NCBI GenBank assembly: GCA_018292915.2 | Contig: JACVVK020000330.1 | Location: 340,001 to 404,000, forward strand | Direction: 5' to 3' | Length of the DNA: 64,000 nucleotides | Source of the DNA: Batillaria attramentaria | Lineage: Eukaryota; Mollusca; Gastropoda; Batillariidae | Shown here: positions 10,945 through 23,530 of the stretch, one piece after another | Layout: each line of letters opens with the position of its first letter | Position numbering within the stretch: the first letter of the stretch is position 1 | Notes under the pieces: model-generated | Told to the model about the DNA's origin: nothing | What the model saw: only the letters and a program-made list of their open reading frames with translations | The model's database searches: none | Made by a program: the position numbers and the translations under genes

Positions 10945-11450
10945 AAACCGCTTCTTAAGAAACCCTCTCTCGATCCCAACAGTCTCAAGAACTATCGGCC
11001 GGTGTCCAATCTCCCATTCCTGTCCACGTGAGTTCGATCCCGGCCGCCGGGGCCAAATATTTGTGCTGGCTTTTTCCATCGTTGCCCCGTCTTTGATATC
11101 ACCCTATGTGGTGGAAAAGGACGTTAAACCCCCCAACACCACCCCCCCCCCATTCCTGTCCAAGATCACCGAGAAAATTGTCCCCTCTCAACGTCTCCAG
11201 CATCTAGACTCAAACAACCTTCTGAGCCTCTATCAGTCTGCTTACCGCCCTGGTCACTCCACTGAAACCGCACTGTTGAAAATAGTGAGCGACCTCCTGT
11301 TGTCTCTTCAGTGATGATGGTAAAGTTTCTGTTCTAACTCTGCTGGATCTTTCCGCATCTTTCGACACTGTAGACCACCAGATTCTCCTTCACAGGCTTC
11401 AGCATGTTTTTGGTGTACATGAGACTGCCCTGGCATGGTTGTGACGGACT
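10945..11450 (+). pseudogene. L2/CR1-like LINE reverse transcriptase fragment, broken
   Basis: The frame holds early RT landmarks of non-LTR elements: NYRPVSNLPFLSK, split by a SINE at 11026-11148; then YQSAYRPGHSTETALL; then the motif A region [12 protein letters not shown] with the catalytic Asp environment. It is broken by the SINE insertion, by a one-base frame change near 11312 and by loss of everything after 11450, including the YADD box. Short remnants of this type are dead copies. The neighbouring LINE ends at 6626 and 23531 could belong to the same family. Confidence 0.85.
11026..11148 (+). mobile_element. 5'-truncated SINE B inside a LINE RT gene, 13-bp TSD
   Basis: The copy starts within the B-box (GAGTTCGATCC) and runs through GCTGGCTTTTTCC and GGACGTTAAACCCCC to a C-rich tail. 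It is bracketed by CCCATTCCTGTCC at 11013-11025 and 11149-11161. Confidence 0.92.
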
Positions 11451-11944
11451 ATAGAGCCGTATAGTGTTAAGCCCAAACGCAAGCATACTTGTCAATCAAA
11501 CGTACAGTCATAGCACAGCTCAACAAACAGAATCACCATAGCTTCGTACTCCTTGCGTGTCTCAGGCTTCTCATGTGAAAATGCAAACAGTTCGTTTGGA
11601 TCTGCATAAATCGGGATAACGCCTGTATTCTATGCAAGCGGCATTTGACATAGTCCAATTACAACAATTGTGCGAACTCACCCTTTAAAGTCAGTCGCGA
11701 GCTGAGTTGGCATAGCGTGTTCCGCTGACCCAGTGTGTGTTGACAACGCTGACAGTTTATGGTGTGATGATTATAGTATTCAGAGCCAGAGTATCATACT
11801 TTATTTCCACTCCTGGTAGGTGACGCATAGTCCCACGGTTGGGTTTTCAGGAAGAACTCCCAAGGGTATGCCATTTAAAGGCGCCATCTCTACAGCTTCT
11901 GTGTAACTGAGTATTGTATACCCAATTGCTTTTCCTAATTTTCT
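11451..11944. other. No gene seen
   Basis: This unique-looking stretch follows the broken LINE. I find no coding frame of note, no RNA gene and no match to the other families in this window. Confidence 0.35.
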
Positions 11945-12297
11945 TGAATCGGCTCAAAACGCCGCGAACTGAACCCACCACGAACGCTCACGTGAATCAC
12001 ACGCATTCTTTCACACACTGGACATGAACACATGACAGTCACGTGGTGCGAAGGGTCAGCTCAGCTGTTTAAGTTTCGGAATTTAAAACTGCATTTATTT
12101 CAAATTTTGTAGGCTGAACATTTCCAAAGCAGAGGGGGAGGAAGCCGGAGTACCCGGACGGAGAGAACCTCCCGACGATCGGCCCGAGTGAACGGTGCCA
12201 TGTACGAAAAGGAAACATTCTTTGCCCCGAGTGAGACTCGAACCTGACCTCTCGCATTGGTGGCAAAGTCTCTTAACCATTAGACCACCGACCGCCC
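11945..12297 (-). mobile_element. SINE family A, near full-length copy
   Basis: A minus-strand copy, collinear with 153-511. It has a short CGGA duplication in the central domain (CCCGGACGGAGAG) and a shortened B-box region (ACTCGAACCTGACC). Confidence 0.82.
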
Positions 12298-12690
12298 CAA
12301 AACGACAATTCTGTGAGCCTGAAAATCCTAAAAATGTAGCCTTTAACCCAGCACGTCAGTTGTGGCAGCTTTGACTGACAATCGTGTGTGTGGCATATTA
12401 CTGTACTTTGACAGCTAGTATTGGCGTGTTATCGAAACGACAAGGGCGGTTGGACTGCATTGTGTGCTTAGTGTACGGGAGTTGTCGAGTGTGACATTAC
12501 CGTATAAATTACTGGTGCATTTGCAGAAAAAGCAGAATGTAGTATCTTTCTTATGTAGTTTCTCATTATTTCTTTATATATTTTTACTTTATTGTCCCTT
12601 TCGGGAAATTCGGGTTGCTTCCCCCGGGAGAAACGCGTCCCCGCGGTGCCGCGTTACCCAATACCTCTACTATTTATTTATTTTTTTATT

Positions 12691-12725
<35 letters not shown>

Positions 12726-12737
12726 TTTTTTGGGGGG

Positions 12738-12898
12738 GGGGGGTAACCCGGAGAGGAACCCCCGATGAGCACCCCGGTAGCCAGGAAAAACCGGTATCAC
12801 ATATCATAAGCTCGACCTGGGCCCGAACCCACGCTTCATCTCCGTGGCAACGGTGACGGCCGTCCGACGCGCTACCTGTTAGACCACCGCTCACCCCA
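12738..12898 (-). mobile_element. SINE family G (tRNA-headed, A/C-rich tail)
   Basis: On the minus strand: TGGGGTGAGCGGTGGTCTAA, a tRNA-like arm, B-box-like GGTTCGGGCCC, then GGGGTTCCTCTCCGGGTTAC and a poly-C/poly-A,(AAAT)n tail reaching about 12665. The CTCCGGGTWAC motif is shared with SINE A, so the two families appear to share a central domain. Confidence 0.72.
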
Positions 12899-13189
12899 TT
12901 TGCCGGAATTCAGCGCTCAGCCATCACAGACAGTCGTACATATCTTTATATCGAAGTTTGCGTTTAATGTCAGGCACTTTGTTACTGCCGATACGATGAG
13001 TATTCAAAGGCGTGGAATTCAGTGTCGCGGATGAAACTCATTATCAATGTTAATTTATGCTTGCCCAGAGTCAGTATTGATCTAATAATACTAAAAAGTC
13101 TTGTATTAACTCAATTCTTACCAAGTAAGTTTGGGGCTGTGCACCGGCCAGTAGCCCCATTAAAAACAGTTATAATCAATTCATGTCTT

Positions 13190-13855
13190 ACTTACTTAGG
13201 CCCGTCACCCCTACTGGGTTATAGGCCGCCTACAACAGTCCGCCAGAGTCCTCCGTCGTGGGCCATTGGCTCCAGTTGTCTCCAGTTGTATCCCATCTTC
13301 CTGGTGTCTGCCTCGAGATCGCGTCGCCAGGTGTTCCTCGGCCGTCCTCTCTTTCGCTTGCACTGGGGGTTCCATGTTAGGGCCTGTCTGGTGGTGTTGG
13401 ACGCTGGCTTCCTAAGTGTGTGACCAAGCCACCCCCATCTTCTTCTGCGGATCTCGTCTTCAGCTGGCAGCTGGTGTGTTCTCTGCCAAGTCAAGTCAAA
13501 GTTTATTTCAAAACCCCGTTGGGGGTACATGAAACTAGAAATTAACATACATCAAGCTCACCACACCGACCAACATACATCATAGTCACTCGCACACACG
13601 TTTTGCAGGACTCATACATACATACATACATACATACATACATACATACATACATACATACATACATACATACATACATACATACATACACATATACATA
13701 CATACATACATACATACATACATACATACATACATACTGCGTACAAATATATAAATAGACATAATGGAATGGAATGGGATGGAGTGTGCCACAGGTCTAT
13801 GTTGCTGATGGTGTTTGGCCAGCGGATCTGGAGGATTCTTCTGAGGCAGCTGTTG
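13190..13855 (-). pseudogene. RTE-like LINE ORF2 C-terminus, itself interrupted
   Basis: Minus-strand frames encode INSCLRRILQIRWPNT (about 13790-13850) followed after an interruption by QRTHQLPAEDEIRRRRWGWL, then KRKRGRPRNTWRRDLEAD (13219-13487). This block is typical of the end of endonuclease/reverse transcriptase proteins of RTE-like LINEs in many animals. The RT catalytic core is absent. The interrupting piece (13488-13786) contains a CATA microsatellite. The LINE lies inside element H, giving a three-level nest. Confidence 0.85.
13488..13786. mobile_element. Insert with (CATA)n inside the RTE-like LINE
   Basis: It starts AGTCAAGTCAAAGTTTATTT, includes a (CATA)n tract of about 120 bases (13615-13735) and ends before TGCCACAGG. 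TGCCA occurs at both edges of the insert, a possible 5-bp duplication. The element class is not known. Confidence 0.6.
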
Positions 13856-14226
13856 ATGTCTGCTTGGATTTAAATTTGGCTTGGCGGGAGTGTTGCACTT
13901 TGATTATACTCGTGTTTGCTGTAGTAAGAGTCGTCAAGGAACCGTTAAATCTTGCTTGAATTTTGCATTCAGGGCTAACACCGAAAAAAAAAAAATGTCA
14001 AAACCGTGGCATACTCGTGAGCGGTAGGAAATGTGTTAATAAGACCAAAACTCTGTGTTGTACACGCGATTTACACTTTGCTTACTTTTTTGCTTGCTTA
14101 CTTACTTACTGACATACTTTTCTTTTATTGCTTTGCTTACTTAATTCGTTTGCTGCTGAGTAAGCGAAGGGAGCGGGGCTGGGGGGTGGGGGTGGGAGAG
14201 GGTGGTGGAGGTTTGGGGGTGGGGGT

Positions 14227-14516
<290 letters not shown>

Positions 14517-14817
14517 GTTGATTCACTTCTGTCCCTGTAACCGTAATTACGAAGCAGCGACTCAACATGACAGTTTTGTAGCAAGATAAATGTAGTCTTG
14601 TTAAAATGTCTGACTTTCGGGCAATGTACAGGGCAGTTAGCGGAAAGAAACAATGAATTTTCGTGAAGCTACACAAAAACTTGACATGCTAAACTGTGCA
14701 TGATATGGTAATTAGAATACGAAGAATGCTGTCATAACTCTTCCAGCCAGGGGAGGGGGGGGGGAGGGGTCGAGGACAGGTCTTAGAAATCCCCACGAGT
14801 TTACCATACGAATGGTT

Positions 14818-14833
14818 AGTTAGTTAGTTACAG

Positions 14834-14868
<35 letters not shown>

Positions 14869-14910
14869 GGCTTAACGCCGCGCAAGCAACAAAGAGTATT
14901 TCGCGGTTAA
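14818..14910 (-). mobile_element. LINE 3' tail with (CTAA)n
   Basis: Read on the minus strand, CTTGCGCGGCGTTAAGCC followed by (CTAA)n matches the 3' end of the LINE at 50000-50463, including its tetranucleotide tail. No coding sequence accompanies it. Confidence 0.7.
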
Positions 14911-15005
14911 CCCTACGAATGGAATGAACTCAGTTGCCCGCTGGCCGCTCACTTCTGCTTTGTAGTAAAAATGACTTCATTCTGTGGGGATGGATATAGA
15001 CTGAG

Positions 15006-15323
<318 letters not shown>

Positions 15324-16110
15324 AAGCACGCTACGTCTGAAGATCAAATTTTCCGAGAAATGTATGCTCACATGTCGCTCTGAACTCTTTTGCCAGAGCC
15401 GAACATAGTACCTGAAGACACCTGCGCACTGACAGCATGTTTGAATTTTTATTTTTGCATTGGTGTATTTTCTGTTTTACTTCCATTATTATTGTTGCTG
15501 TTGTTGTTGTTGTTGTTGTTGAAAAGGTTTTTTTTAATGGTGTGTGCAAAATTGTCCTGCAAGCTACAACAATATGTAGACAGTTAACATAGCTTAGCAG
15601 ACATTAAGTTGCGAATAATCATTGGAAGAAAAAAAACTAACAAAACTCCAACCTTTGGAATGAAACCCACAACAGATTTACTACAGGAGGAAATGCAAAT
15701 ACATCATGAAGGCGTCAGCTTGTGTAATGTGAAGTAGACACGGAAACATGTGTCTGAAATTCTTTACATTGTCTGTGATTTACTGTGTCTGAGTAGCTTG
15801 GCGTGTTTGGTACATGCAACTATGTTCATGTTGGATTGCGGTAAGAGCGAAAAAGATAAGCGAGCAACGGAAGAAGAAAAAATAAAGAAGAAGAAAAAGA
15901 AGAAGAAACAAACAGAAGAAGAAGAAGAAAAAAAAAAGGGGAGGGGGGGGGGGGGGAAGAAGACGAAGAAGAAGAAAAAGGAGAATCACAGTTCTACCAA
16001 AAAATATGCCCGGAAAGCATTGGCGACCGGATTGCCAAACGTGCTGTTGAGTACACAGAAACATTTAGTCCTCCATACAGAGGACCTGAATACTGGACGG
16101 TAAGTATAGA

Positions 16111-16308
<198 letters not shown>

Positions 16309-17819
16309 TACGGACAATCACTATTCACACTATCCAAAGTCTTTTTCCGTCCAAACCTCATCCAAAATTCCTTCTACAGATTTTCACAAAACATTTTTTC
16401 TTTACTTTCTCCTCTTTCCATAGACATTTTAACACAACCGTCTCTCCATACAAAATCCCACCCACCCTTTCACCCGTAGATTTGTAAGGAGGAGCACCCC
16501 GGGTATGCGCAAGCTCATAAATATATTCATGAGAAGAAAAGGGTTTAAACGGGTAGTTAGGTGAGTGTGGCCGCGCTACCCGTGAGTACTGAAAGCCAAG
16601 TTAATCCCGTACCTGCTGTGAAAGACGGACCGACAGAGCAGCAGAAAGCATGCTACCGTATTAACTGAGATAAGGAAGAGGTATAATAATGATGATATTA
16701 ATCTTATGTGTAAGTGCCTAGTGATGTACGCATGTTTCTCTAAGTGGTAAGAAATTAAAGAAAAACAGATGTGATATCGCTAAAGTAATAATCAGAAATC
16801 AGTAATGTTGATGAATACGAACCAACGATTAACGGACGAAATTATGTTGTTCGTTTAAAATCGCACGGACCGAAAGAAAGGGCTGTTTGGAGATTTACAC
16901 CTCACCACCCATACACTCACGCCCCCCCCCCCCCCCCCCCACCGCACTGTTCCCCTCAGCCCCACCCCCCCGCTCCAAATGTTAGTGCGCCGGAGCATCA
17001 GCATTTGGAGACTAATACAGGTTTTGTTGTTGTTATTTTTTGTTTGCTTGTTGTTGTTTTGTTTTTGTTTGTTTGTTGTTGTTTTCTTTTCTTTTCTTTT
17101 AGTGTGTGGGTGAGTGGGTGGGTGGGGGGGGGGGGGGGGCGGGGGTAGAGGGAGGGGGGAGGTGTTGGCTTTTTTGCGTAGTTGTTTTGTGGGGAAAGGA
17201 TGGTTGCTGGTTGTTTTAATAATTTATTTCAGTGTCCGTATTTTACGAGAGCACCCTCAGCAACAGAACAACTGCACGGGAAACAGGACAAGAACAGAAT
17301 GAATAAAAATATGAAAGAAATGAAGCAACGCATTATAACAACGCCCACTATATACATGCTTGTTTTTGTTGTTTGGGGCTTTGTTTTGTCGGTTTTATTT
17401 CTTCAGCGAGCGGACAACACACGACGTCGGTAACACAGTTAGCCTAACATGATGACAAGAAAGGAGGTAAAAGAAAACAACAACCACAACAACCGATAAT
17501 GAGTGGAGAAAAGGATGAAACAAAAATAACGCCAACAAACACACAGCAAGAATAGACTGATAAATCGAAACACACAAAACATTACTTGAAAATAATTCAC
17601 ATAATTTAAAAGTCTGACGAAAGGTACAATGCCTATCCAACCATGCATACAAACGAAACAAAACAAACATACAACAAAACATAAACAAAGAAGCCAACAC
17701 AAACAGTCAGACACGACGCAAGACATCAACAAGGGTGACGACGTCAACAACATACAAAGAAACAAAAACCAAAGACACAAACGACACCTGAACCCGAAAC
17801 ATAAAAAGCCACAAACGAC

Positions 17820-17878
17820 AAAACAAACAAACAAACAAACAAACAAACAAACAAACAAACAAACAAACAAACAAACAA
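17820..17878. repeat. (AAAC)n microsatellite
   Basis: About 15 AAAC units end just before the copy of element D at 17890. Confidence 0.9.
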
Positions 17879-17889
17879 CGCCTGTGTTT

Positions 17890-18240
17890 CAGCGTGTTAA
17901 AGGAGCTGATACTGCCATTTTCATGTTCACAGATCGTTCTGAGCTGTTCTGTCCCCTGGACAGTGACAGCGTCTGCAATGCTGACACTGAACCTACAGAA
18001 GCGTACTCCATGACGTGGCGACGACACTGAGCACTCCGGCAGTGCCAGTAACAACAGTCGTAAAGTTTCAATGTTCGATCGCTCAGTCGCGGCGCCGCAA
18101 AGTGTAAACAACATTGTATCGCATTAAGAGCTGTACTATTCACCAAGATAAGAGTATTTCGTGCGTACAGGCGCACTCACGAGCGAAAATGTTCCAAAAC
18201 ATAAGTTAGCTTAGAAAGCATGGATTTAGCCCGCTTAGTT
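17890..18240 (-). repeat. Dispersed element D
   Basis: A minus-strand copy extending from GGGCTAAATCCATGCTTTCT through TTCGCTCGTGAGTGCGCCTG and GATACAATGTTGTTTACACT to GAACGATCTGTGAACATG. Its 5' end is the longest of the four copies, giving a family length of at least about 340 bp. Confidence 0.75.
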
Positions 18241-18246
18241 AATTTA

Positions 18247-18713
18247 TGTTTGAGAACAAGCCAGTGTCCCCACTACACAACTCTTGAATGTTTGAGAACA
18301 AGCCAGTGTCCCCACTACACAACTCTTGAATGTTTGAGAACAAGCCCGTGTCCCCACTACACAACTCTTGAATGTTTGAGAACAAGCCAGTGTCCCCACT
18401 ACACAACTCTTGAATGTTTGAGAACAAGCCAGTGTCCCCACTACACAACTCTTGAATGTTTGAGAACAAGCCAGTGTCCCCACTACACAACTCTTGAATG
18501 TTTGAGAACAAGCCCGTGTCCCCACTACACAACTCTTGAATGTTTGAGAACAAGCCAGTGTCCCCACTACACAACTCTTGAATGTTTGAGAACAAGCCAG
18601 TGTCCCCACTACACAACTCTTGAATGTTTGAGAACAAGCCCGTGTCCCCACTACACAACTCTTGAATGTTTGAGAACAAGCCAGTGTCCCCACTACACAA
18701 CTCTTGAATGTTT
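18247..18713 (+). repeat. 42-bp minisatellite, 11 copies
   Basis: The unit is TGTTTGAGAACAAGCCAGTG, TCCCCACTACACAACTCTTG, AA. It varies at a single site (CCAGTG or CCCGTG). Since 42 is divisible by three, long frames stay open on both strands. The plus frame repeats [14 protein letters not shown] but is not preceded by a convincing start and has no known domain. Confidence 0.96.
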
Positions 18714-19086
18714 GTCTTCATGGAGGAACGTAGCAGAACGTGTAAGAATCTGGAGTTTCAACTGCATGTGTTTTTCTCATTAATTATCTGTTGCCATGCA
18801 TGTACACGTCAGTGACGAGTTTCATATTTCTTCACCCTTGTACGTCTTTACCTTGTAGCTTGTCACAAACACGCGTTTTGACACCTGTCCCGAACTAACA
18901 AGAATTTGATTTATCTGCTCACGGGTTTCTCATTATTTTGTCTGTTTCCATGCATGTTGACTGTAGTTTGGAGTTTCATAATTCTTTACACTGTGCGTCG
19001 TAGCTTGTAATTTGTCGCAAACATGTTTTCGCCGGCTGCATGTCCCCACCCAGCTCAGTTGCATGCTGCGTAAAGTTCGCACTGGT

Positions 19087-19121
<35 letters not shown>

Positions 19122-19193
19122 AAATCACATCTTGTGCCGTGGGACGTTAAACTCAACCCACCAACTTGCAGAGTTAGCGCCGCGTCCACACAG
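18714..19193. other. No gene seen; (CAA)n tract
   Basis: Contains a (CAA)n run near 19086-19122 and two diverged sister segments (GGTTTCTCATTATTTTGTCT versus TTTTTCTCATTAATTATCTG) suggesting an old duplication. No gene is supported. Confidence 0.35.
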
Positions 19194-19206
19194 GCAGTGG
19201 TCGACG

Positions 19207-19351
19207 AGGGTGGGTGGGCGTTTGAAGATTTAACGTCCTTTTCACCACGAGATAAAGGATAGCAGAAATATTTGGCCCCAGCCAGGGTTCGAACTCAGTC
19301 ACGACCCGAGCATTCCTAGTCCAACGCTCTACCGCTCGATTATCCCAGATC
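19207..19351 (-). mobile_element. SINE family B copy with 13-bp TSD
   Basis: A diverged minus-strand copy with B-box region CAGGGTTCGAACTC and a GGGT tail; it lacks part of the body. It is bracketed by GCAGTGGTCGACG (19194-19206) and GCAGCGGTCGACG (19352-19364), a 12/13 match. Confidence 0.82.
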
Positions 19352-19688
19352 GCAGCGGTCGACGTTCGACCCTGAAAGTACATAAGCAGATTAAAAAAAA
19401 AAAAAAAATGAATGGCTTTTCCGTAGGCCGGGTGCGTGTTGGGTATAAGTCGAGGCACATAACAGTCAGCTACCTCCCATGTACTTTTCCACGGGCACAG
19501 CGCTTTGTGGGTGTTTTACGGTACATTTGACGTGAGTTGTGCCCATTCAGCTCCACCGTAACTAACTCCGCGCATATACATATACGGAACATTTGTTGCG
19601 AGAAGTGAAAGACTTGAATGTTGGAGTTGAAGTGTCTAGCAGAGAGTCAATGACCCAGACAACCTGTAATGGCACTGGGCCGCCCTTG

Positions 19689-19722
<34 letters not shown>

Positions 19723-19968
19723 ACCCCGAGCTCCTCCCCGACCCCCATACCCCTCTCTCCGTCCCCCCCCCCCTTCCCCAGGCTGACTGAAGTATGTAAG
19801 AGATTTGTCGTGCGGGTAGGTACTGTAGTGCTGTGTGATACTTCACAGTTTTGGCTGATTTCGAGATCACACTTCAAACAGACTTTTTCAGAAAGACGTG
19901 TTCAACCCACAAAAACTCCAAGAAAGGTGATGGTGTTTCAGGATTACTATTATTAGTTTTAGTATTAT

Positions 19969-20325
<357 letters not shown>

Positions 20326-20952
20326 TGTCTGTGCACCCCGGCCGCCGTCAGTCAAAACAACAACCGTGACACTGAACAACAAACGCCGCCCGCGAGTAGC
20401 CTATCCCCCCCCCCCACCCCGCCCACACACACACATTACTCCGCCTTTTTATGTACCCAAGCACTGCTATACTGAGTCAGGTCAAGTGTTATTGTTTCTC
20501 GAGGCGTCCCCCCATTCTGTAACTGACGGCCCGGCCTACTCACTCATCGTTCATTTTGTTTTCTTGTTTATTGTCTTTATTGTGAATGTGTGTTTAGATT
20601 ATATATGTGTCACACCTTGAAATCAGCCAGCACAATGGCCGGCCCGCACTATCACTGAGTCGCACAACTCTGTCAGTGATTATCAGTGCTTCCATACCAT
20701 ACCATGCGCTACTTCAGTCAAGCTAGAGGCACGGTTTGTGCTCAGTCAGATTATATTTCGGTCTGATTGTGCTTGATAAGCCCCCCCCCCCCCCCCCCGA
20801 AAAAACAAGTAAAGAAAAAGAAAACCGACCAAAAAAAAAAACAACAACAACAAAGAAACAACAACAACAACAACAAACCGAAAACAAACACACACACAGA
20901 CACTGAGGGCGCCCTGACAATAGATCTGTAATGTGCGCGGTTCTCCTTCGTG

Positions 20953-21024
20953 TCCTCGGTAGTATAGTGGTAAGTATTCCCGCCTGTCACGCGGGCGACC
21001 GGGGTTCGATTCCCCGCCGGGGAG
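20953..21024 (+). tRNA. tRNA-Asp (GUC)
   Basis: This 72-nucleotide cloverleaf has acceptor arm TCCTCGG paired with CCGGGGA and discriminator G. The D-arm A-box region is TAGTATAGTGG, the anticodon arm is CCCGC-CTGTCAC-GCGGG with GUC at 20986-20988, and the T-arm B-box is GGTTCGATTCC. A run of T from about 21028 is a Pol III terminator. The sequence closely follows the conserved animal tRNA-Asp, unlike the SINE heads in this window, so it is probably functional. There is no intron. Confidence 0.95.
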
Positions 21025-21044
21025 GCTTTTTTTTTTTTTTTTGC

Positions 21045-21855
21045 TCCGGATACTAGTCTACAGAAGAACATATGGCATTTACAATGTTTGCCTGCTTATT
21101 TATTTTCTAAATTATTGTTTAAAAAAAAATCGATGTCCCATCAGCACTGACCCGATTGGAAAAGCCGTTTTACAAGGTAACTGAGTTTATTATTATTATT
21201 TATTATTATTATTATTATTATTTTAACCACACTGTCACAAAATCTGAAACGTGGCTGAAATCAAAACTTTATTTTATTGAGATACTCCATGAACCTGTGG
21301 AACTTACGCTTCGACAGGTAAAACTGCCAACGACTGACAAAACATGGGGAGCAACTGCTGCAAGTGTTCTTCATAAAAGCCGAGTAGTGTACTGCATTAC
21401 CTCCCTTGGTCTACTCGGTCGAGCTTTACCGATCAGATTTTTCGACAAGAGAACGCTCGAATTATCTGGAAACGTGTTCTGCTAAAGTACAACAATCTAT
21501 TCAGTTCCGGCAGATCTCACACAAGCACGTTGCGAGATACAAAATACTAAAAACAAGTACCGCGATGCTCACAAGAAACCAGAAAGCTTTCGCTGTCCGC
21601 CGACAAGGGGCGTGTCTCAGCTTGACAACATGTACTGCAATAAACGCGGTTCCCTTGAGAGGCCCGTTCAGGGAGATTTGAACCAATGTTGTTATGTCTG
21701 TACTCTGTCCAGTGCCATGTATTTGTCTTTCCATAACTGCTGTATTGTCTTACTACCTAAAATATGTTCTTTTCAATGCTAAACAAAAAGCGAATTGGGC
21801 TATGACTGAACATTATTTTACGCAGTTTCATGGCAACCCTGAAAGAGCCTCAAAA
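21045..21855. other. No gene seen
   Basis: AT-rich DNA with a (TTA)n run near 21187-21222. Frames up to about 110 codons exist but show no recognisable domain. Confidence 0.35.
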
Positions 21856-21859
21856 TACC

Positions 21860-22227
21860 GGGTTCGCGACACGGCGGAAGCTCTCGCAGGTCACGTGACT
21901 ATGCTTTCCCAGCGCAACGCGGCAATGATTGGCGGACGTCCAAAACATGGCCGAGTACTGTGCTATTTTTGTGTCGCGTGTTCGTGTTATGACAGCGCGT
22001 CTGAACCGTGTGCGATAGCACCGTAGGTGTGGAATTCGACTGAGAGAATGAAGGAATAGACTGTGGAATCCGTTCTCTTCTGCACGAGACGGTTCTGTAA
22101 ACCATTGAAGCGTAACGGACCGTGAACCGACCAGAGGAGCAGACGACACTTCGACTGGACGTAAACTTCGCAGGCAGGCCATGTGAACACGGGAACTTCC
22201 AGCTTGCTGGTGCTTGTCTCAGCGCAG
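21860..22227 (+). promoter_or_regulatory. Candidate promoter and 5' UTR exon ending at a GTGAGT donor
   Basis: This block is rich in CpG compared with its surroundings. It carries an E-box (GGTCACGTGACT near 21889-21900) and an inverted CCAAT box (GATTGGCGG near 21927). It ends CAGCGCAG|GTGAGT with the donor at 22228. No long frame starts in it. It lies about 5.5 kb upstream of the first coding exon at 27776, in front of which an acceptor-like CATCAGCAG ends at 27757. I infer it may be the first, non-coding exon of that gene; a different gene is equally possible. Confidence 0.4.
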
Positions 22228-23530
22228 GTGAGTGAATTTCTTACAGCGTTAGTATTACGCCAATAATTTCTGCGTCCTATCCGTTGACCAAACGAGTTAG
22301 TCAGCACCTCACACCGATGCAAATGAGTGTCACTTTATACGCTGTCGAACTTCCTGTGATAACCTTCACATCAGACCACCCATGCCGTGCGCACAAGGGG
22401 AGGCCTACACCGGCGTATTTACACCCATACACACTCAACGTGCGGTGGTTTTTGGCTTGCCGTTACTGAGATAAGCGGCGTAAAGATTTGAACCCAGCTA
22501 GAGAGCTTTGAAGGTTCCTTGCCTGTACTATAGCCGGGGAACCTGGGGAACGACAAGCACCGTAAATCATGGGTTGACGTGTTCCGATCACACATAGCAC
22601 AGCGGGAAAGTTATCACTGTGCGGGCTAAGTCCTACCTTGCACCCATTCTACTGTACCGCTGCGTGTTATAATTATGTGGTGGTTGTAACGCTGATTTCT
22701 CTGGCCGGCGGAAAAAAACGCCTGTGAACTGTTCGGACAGTGTGTGAGAATGGAAATACTCCATGCTTCAGAGTTTAAAATCTTTCACCTTGTGGCGAAT
22801 TTCCACCTTTGGCTAAGATATTTCCTCCCCCAAAAGCGTTGTCCTCCTCAGAAGCACTTAAAATCATATCGAAATGCACCAAATTGCACAGATTTTAGTC
22901 TAACTCTAAAACTTTTCCTGCAGAAAAAGTGTTTCCTCCTCGGAAGGACTCTATTAATACAAATTATCTGTTGCGCACCTACCTCGAACACTGCCATACC
23001 AGTGCTGTATCGCCAGTGACGCAAATAATACTGCATGTATCAAAGAAATAACTCCCCACCCTAGCAATCGTGCAATGTGACCCTCAGTGAACCGGCCAGG
23101 GAAAGTGTCTTTAATTCAGTTCGCGACACAGGTTCCATTCATTCAGATCACACACACGGGGCAGGTGTCAGAAAGATCAACAGAAAGTCCTCTACACATT
23201 CCACTTTCGCTCCGGTCTGATCTCCTTTTTCGGGTCCGCGCGATCGGAATAGTGAAATGGTAGAACTGATTAGCTTGGTAAATGGATCGGAATAGTAAAT
23301 GAGTGTGAATAGCAGGGTGAAAGGTCAGGATAAGATCAGTTGTGAGTGTCAGACCTGTCTAATGTGGAGAGCCAAAGCTGGGGCGCCAAGAAAGGCGGTC
23401 TCATTAGAGGGGTGGTCACCTTAGCAGGGCCATCTCAGTTATTCTGCGTTACCCGTGTACAGAGAGGACCTGTTCTAATGAAGTTTCATTAAAGTCAAAA
23501 TCTGACTAATTAAATTACCCGGCGTTATAG
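22228..23530. other. Putative intron, no gene seen
   Basis: If the donor at 22228 is used, this is intronic. I see no exon, RNA gene or clear transposon in it. Confidence 0.3.

Larger units (their letters stand above)
13108..14045 (+). repeat. Dispersed element H, split by a LINE
   Basis: The left part (13108-13189, CTCAATTCTTACCAAGTAAG onward) and right part (about 13856-14045, GGATTTAAATTTGG to ATACTCGTGAGCGG) match element H at 60212-60720 in the same order. The 666 bases between them are the LINE remnant described separately. The class of H is unknown. Confidence 0.65.

Noticed and set aside
15750..16103. Lys/Glu-rich frame ending at a GTAAGT-like site
   Set aside because: The frame is mostly a (GAA)n/(AAG)n tract and the site lies next to a (CA)n run; no acceptor or homologous domain is seen.
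18220..18783. 187-codon frame with 14-residue repeats as a protein gene
   Set aside because: The frame follows from a 42-bp satellite unit; both strands are open, and there is no signal, domain or splice support.
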